Shown in pieces: positions 60,258 to 64,000 of a DNA stretch of 64,000 nucleotides. The stretch comes from Pseudoneurospora amorphoporcata (Eukaryota; Ascomycota; Sordariomycetes; Sordariales; Sordariaceae): positions 248,001 through 312,000 of the forward strand of contig MU859061.1 of NCBI GenBank assembly GCA_033297205.1. Direction: 5' to 3'. A model generated the notes under the pieces. That model was not told where the DNA came from. It saw nothing but the letters and a program-made list of their open reading frames with translations, and did not search any database. Numbering within the stretch: the first letter of the stretch is position 1; every line of letters begins with the position of its first letter. The position numbers were made by a program, and so were the translations under genes.

Positions 60258-63162
60258 TTTTGAAAGTGTTGTCAAAGGTGATGTGATGAAGGAGTTATGT
60301 ACGTCAAGTAGTTAGTGGAGTTGGTGTTGTCGTTATTGTTGTTGGAAGATATTATTCAACAGTAGTCGTCGTCAAGTTGATCTTGAGGGACAAAGGTCAG
60401 CCAGCGTCACACAAACAACATGCGGGGTTGACAAGGCTGATGTGGGAGACGAGGCGATGGATGGCTGGGATAGTCGGGGTTGGAAAAGGGGGACGGGATG
60501 TCTGAACTTACAGCTTTGTGAAGGGTGCAGAGTGGGGTGATGTCACAGACGTGGAAGAGTTGAAAGTAGTCGACTATTACAAAGTGTAGTGAAGATGGAA
60601 AGACGTGTTGTGATTATGGTAAACAGAGAAGAAAGAGATGGTTAAGTTGAACTAGTAATACCAGCAGTACGTAGTGGTAGTTGGTGATGTGATGTGTGTG
60701 TGAGTGTTGAAAGGAAACGATGATGGGATGGAGGGATGGGAGCTTCTCCTCTTATAAAGGCATGGAAGATCCCGAACCTTCCAATGGGAATGGGATGGGG
60801 AGTCACCGTCGAAGAGGGGTCGAGGTACGAAGCTACGACGTTGCTCACACCTACGATCTGCTCTGCGGCTGCTGTTTGGGAAGTCACTGGTGGAGAGAGA
60901 TTGGTGAGGAGGCCACGGATGTGCAGTCACGCGACTGATGCAAGAGTCCATGAGACTGGCCTGACCTGTCTGCCGGGGCTTCCAACTCAACAGGAAAGAG
61001 GGGCCCACGGCCAATTCTTTGTTTTTTGGTCTCCATTGTGGAAACGGACTCGGCCTCAAGCTCCAATGCCGAATCTCAAACGTTCCATGTCACCATTCTG
61101 AGCTGTGGTGACCAAATCTCAAGATGATGGCATCTCTGTTGACGTGATGAAACAGTCCCGATTTTGCTTGCGAATTGCCTCATTTATCCGGATGGTGATT
61201 TGCATATCTTTCCCCTTGTTCTTATCTGGCGTAGTTGCAGCTCTTGATCAAGTTCATTGCCCATTTCGTCCATTCCATATCAAGATGCGGATTCCGGAAG
61301 TCGAGAGATCGAACACACCTCCCCTGTTAGCTGTGGGGAATTGGAGGTCAGAGATACGTGTTTGTTATTGAGACTGTGCTTCACTTACACGAAACCGGTC
61401 GAGAGCCCGTCCAGAGATCGCCAATTCAACAACGAACACCGCCGCTGAAATGTGGAATCTATGAGTCTAGCCCAGGTGCCCAGCTCCTCTGGGTCCTTGG
61501 CACTGATGGTATATGTGTCAACTCCGTCGAGATTTTCTCATTTGAATGTCCGCGGCCATGGGCACCAGCACAGTCCGTTTAGACGCTCGACTGACAGGAC
61601 CCAGCAATGCAGCCAATGTGGCGGGGGTGACATCAGATCTCAGGTCTCAGGGACTCCCGGTCGCTCTGCTGCACTGTGGTGATGATTTTGCGGGGTATGG
61701 AGCACACACCCGGCGCCAAGCCTGACACGGTTTAGCGTCAATTGCTTTCACACTTCCAGACCTGCAATTCGCTTTGGAACCTTCTTGTCCGTTCTCGAGA
61801 ACCATTTTGGGTCAGTCCGATATCGACGAGATAGCAGGAATCCGGATGAAGCAAATTCGGGTGACGAACTCCACGAACTCCAAAATTCGCGGTTAACAAA
61901 CGCTGGGATCCCCTCGAGCCCCTCCATGTGACCATCCCACGGCAAGTGGAAGTTTCCGAACATCAGGCCAGATTCGAAACTCGTCCCCGCCCGTGACCCG
62001 GATTCGTCAATTGGTCCATCAACTTATCGGGGTTAGGACACTGTCCACAACTTCGTCATTGAAGGGTCCAGAATTCGATAAGCCTCAACACACAGCCATT
62101 TCATCCCTGGATCTGTTGACTACACTACCCGAACCGGATTTTCAGTCAGCAGCTGAAATGGACAGGTTGTCCAAAACACATGTACATCACAGTGGAGATA
62201 AGTATCGTCGGATAGAGCGTCAGAATAGGAACATTTGGACAGATCGCATCGTGTCGGTTCGGCGTCGCGCCTTCTCGCCCGTCCGTTGATGGCGGGATTC
62301 TATCCCGGCGCTACCTCTATGCTTGAGCCTCTTTACGGGTCAGGGGTAAGAAAGCGCAAACATCTGGCTGAGTGGACTTTCTCTCTCCAGTCATCGTTTT
62401 GTTCACTTGGCCCCTGTTTATGCCGTGCCTGGATATCTCCAACGATGCAACGGCGGACCTAAACGGGAACATCAGATGGCCTGATGACGGATCTCTCCCG
62501 ATATGCCACCGCATGATGCGGAAATAGATAACGCCCAGCTGTACGATACAAGAATATTTGAACCCTTACGACCCCCGCCCTTCTTAGAGAACCAACGAAA
62601 TGGCATAATCACTCCCGCATTCCGACTTTGTGCTTCGTCGTACCGTTGTCGGTTTCCGCCGTGAACACTTGGGTTTGGGGATCGTCCGACATCGGCAAAT
62701 CCGTCAGATAGTGGTGGTGGTTCAGTGAATGTCACCAGGGGATCAGTCACAACAGAAGATTCTGTTAGGACAGCACCGTCCACTGATCGAATTCGCACGC
62801 ACATTCTGCGCATCATTCAGAGCCAGCGCACAGTCTTTATTCTGTCCCGCACATGGACCTCTATAGTGGCAAAAGATTTGTAATGCAAATCCTACATTTT
62901 GTCGAAACCTGCAGCGCCCCAGGAAACCCTCCAGTGAATTTCTAATCCTGTGCCTATCAAATTGCAAATCCACCATCACAGTCATTCCTCGCCGTCTTGT
63001 CTTTCACAGTCTTGCAATTCCGCGGGATAACACCAACAAAGACTATACTTTCGTTTTCTTTCCATTCCCCAATTTGCTGCCCCGAATACCAGCAAAAACA
63101 GGGCCACTACAATTTCCATTCCCCCCCCAGATCGTCGTCGAACGACCCCGCCATCGACCACC
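60258..63162. other. 2.9 kb divergent region between STF2-like and DRE2 genes
   Basis: It includes the long leader of the STF2-like gene and the DRE2 promoter. Open frames at 61738-62289 on both strands look mildly protein-like but match nothing I know and lack consistent starts. No mobile element is recognised. Confidence 0.45.
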
Positions 63163-64000
63163 ATGTCGCCCATAACCCTCGATTTCTCATCTGACTTCAA
63201 CCCCGCCATCACCACCGGCGCGGGGGCGTCGTCGTCTTCTGCTCACCGAACTCTCCTTGTCGCACCGCCCTCCGTCGCCTCACACGAGGAGCGCATCAGC
63301 GCCCTCTTCACCACTTACCCCCGCGACACCACCGACCTGCACATGCTCGACCGCCTCGCCGCCGGCCTTGTCACCCTGCCCCAATCCACCTACGACCTGA
63401 TACTCGTCCTGACCGACCCGGACGGCAGCCGACACGCCGAGGCCTCGGCCCTGCTCAGCAACCGCGCCGTGTGGGCGCTTCTTGTCCCCGCCCTCAAGGC
63501 CGGCGGCAAGCTGCGCAGCGAAGATGGCACCCTCGGCAGTAATAAGAGTGCGACTCCCACCCCCGAGGCCCGCGAGGCCGTGCTAGCCGGTCTCGTCGCC
63601 GGACCCGATGGGTTCACCAAGCCCGAGTACGCAGAGGAGGAAGCCGTCCCCCTGCGCTTCGGTCTCAAGAGGAAGAACAACCCCAACGCTGCTCCCGCCG
63701 TTGCACCACTCGCGCCGCAGCCCGCTGCGCAAGTAGTCACCGCCGCGCCAGCCGGCGTCGGCTTCGTCACGCTCGACCTTGACGACGACCTTGACCTGGA
63801 CGGCGAAGATGACGACGATGTTATTGATGAAGACACGCTCCTCACGGAAGCCGATCTCCATCGCCCCATCCAGCAGCCGCCCGAGTGCCAGCCCAAGCCC
63901 GGAAAGAAGAGGCGGGCGTGCAAGGACTGCACGTGCGGGCTGGCGGAGCGGCTGGAGGCGGAGGATAAGGCGCGTAGAGACAAGGCGGACCAGGCGCTCA
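63163..64000 (+). CDS. dre2: DRE2/anamorsin, Fe-S cluster assembly protein (cut by right edge)
   Basis: The ATG at 63163 (CCACC ATG) opens a frame that runs to the window end; 279 residues are visible. The N-terminal part is the degenerate methyltransferase-like domain (LLVAPPSVASHEERISAL, then LVLTDPDGSRH). An acidic linker (DDDLDLDGEDDDD) follows. The first Fe-S motif then appears, with Cys in PPECQPK and the CKDCTCGLAE block at about residues 253-258. The second twin CX2C motif must lie beyond the edge. Dre2 accepts electrons from Tah18 and works early in cytosolic iron-sulfur protein assembly; a pool is in the mitochondrial intermembrane space. No intron is needed in the visible part. Confidence 0.94.
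   Translation, partial: MSPITLDFSSDFNPAITTGAGASSSSAHRTLLVAPPSVASHEERISALFTTYPRDTTDLHMLDRLAAGLVTLPQSTYDLILVLTDPDGSRHAEASALLSNRAVWALLVPALKAGGKLRSEDGTLGSNKSATPTPEAREAVLAGLVAGPDGFTKPEYAEEEAVPLRFGLKRKNNPNAAPAVAPLAPQPAAQVVTAAPAGVGFVTLDLDDDLDLDGEDDDDVIDEDTLLTEADLHRPIQQPPECQPKPGKKRRACKDCTCGLAERLEAEDKARRDKADQAL

Noticed and set aside
61738..62289. Mildly protein-like frames on both strands between the STF2-like and DRE2 genes
   Set aside because: They overlap in opposite directions, lack splice context and match nothing recognised.

Overview
The window is nuclear DNA of a filamentous ascomycete of the Sordariales, most probably a Neurospora or very close relative. The genes have short phase-consistent introns with GTANGT donors, CTAAC or CTGAC branch sites and CAG/TAG acceptors, and they encode typical Pezizomycotina proteins. 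The mitochondrial porin is nearly the N. crassa protein as I remember it, with a few substitutions, so a sister species is more likely than N. crassa itself; that rests on memory. There is no AT-rich, heavily mutated transposon block, no CRISPR array, and no tRNA or 5S gene that I could recognise.

Layout. 1-11 kb: an ERV41-type ER-Golgi membrane protein (-, cut by the left edge), a large disordered protein with repeated GLAGSRFA-like motifs (+), and a Zn2Cys6 transcription factor (-). 11-26 kb is gene-poor and untidy: a diverged tandem duplication, an unrecognised 354-residue protein, a decayed 2EXR-type gene with one frameshift and two stops, a paralogue of the quinate repressor QA-1S/QutR whose catalytic residues are lost, and a conserved acidic nuclear-type protein. 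27-49 kb is a dense housekeeping block: a conserved QN-rich protein, PEX19, UBC9, asparagine synthetase, porin, a J-domain protein, methionine aminopeptidase 2, a PRELI/UPS lipid-transfer protein, a small conserved protein and a P-loop kinase. 49-64 kb: a rhodopsin-MFS fusion protein, a Lis1/PAC1 gene broken by two internal deletions, mitochondrial Met-tRNA formyltransferase, an STF2-like hydrophilin whose start codon appears to be split by an intron, and DRE2 (cut by the right edge).

There is no single pathway cluster. Several genes serve mitochondria or organelles (porin, PRELI protein, formyltransferase, J-protein, STF2-like, DRE2, PEX19), but they are dispersed and often divergently paired with short shared promoters. 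The most unusual items are the broken Lis1 paralogue, an inverted ~198 bp copy of a piece of the transporter gene, the receptor-transporter fusion and the 24 bp tandem duplication at its splice donor, and a small hairpin element flanked by 35-39 bp direct repeats at 26.4 kb. All exon boundaries were read by eye and checked only for reading-frame phase.
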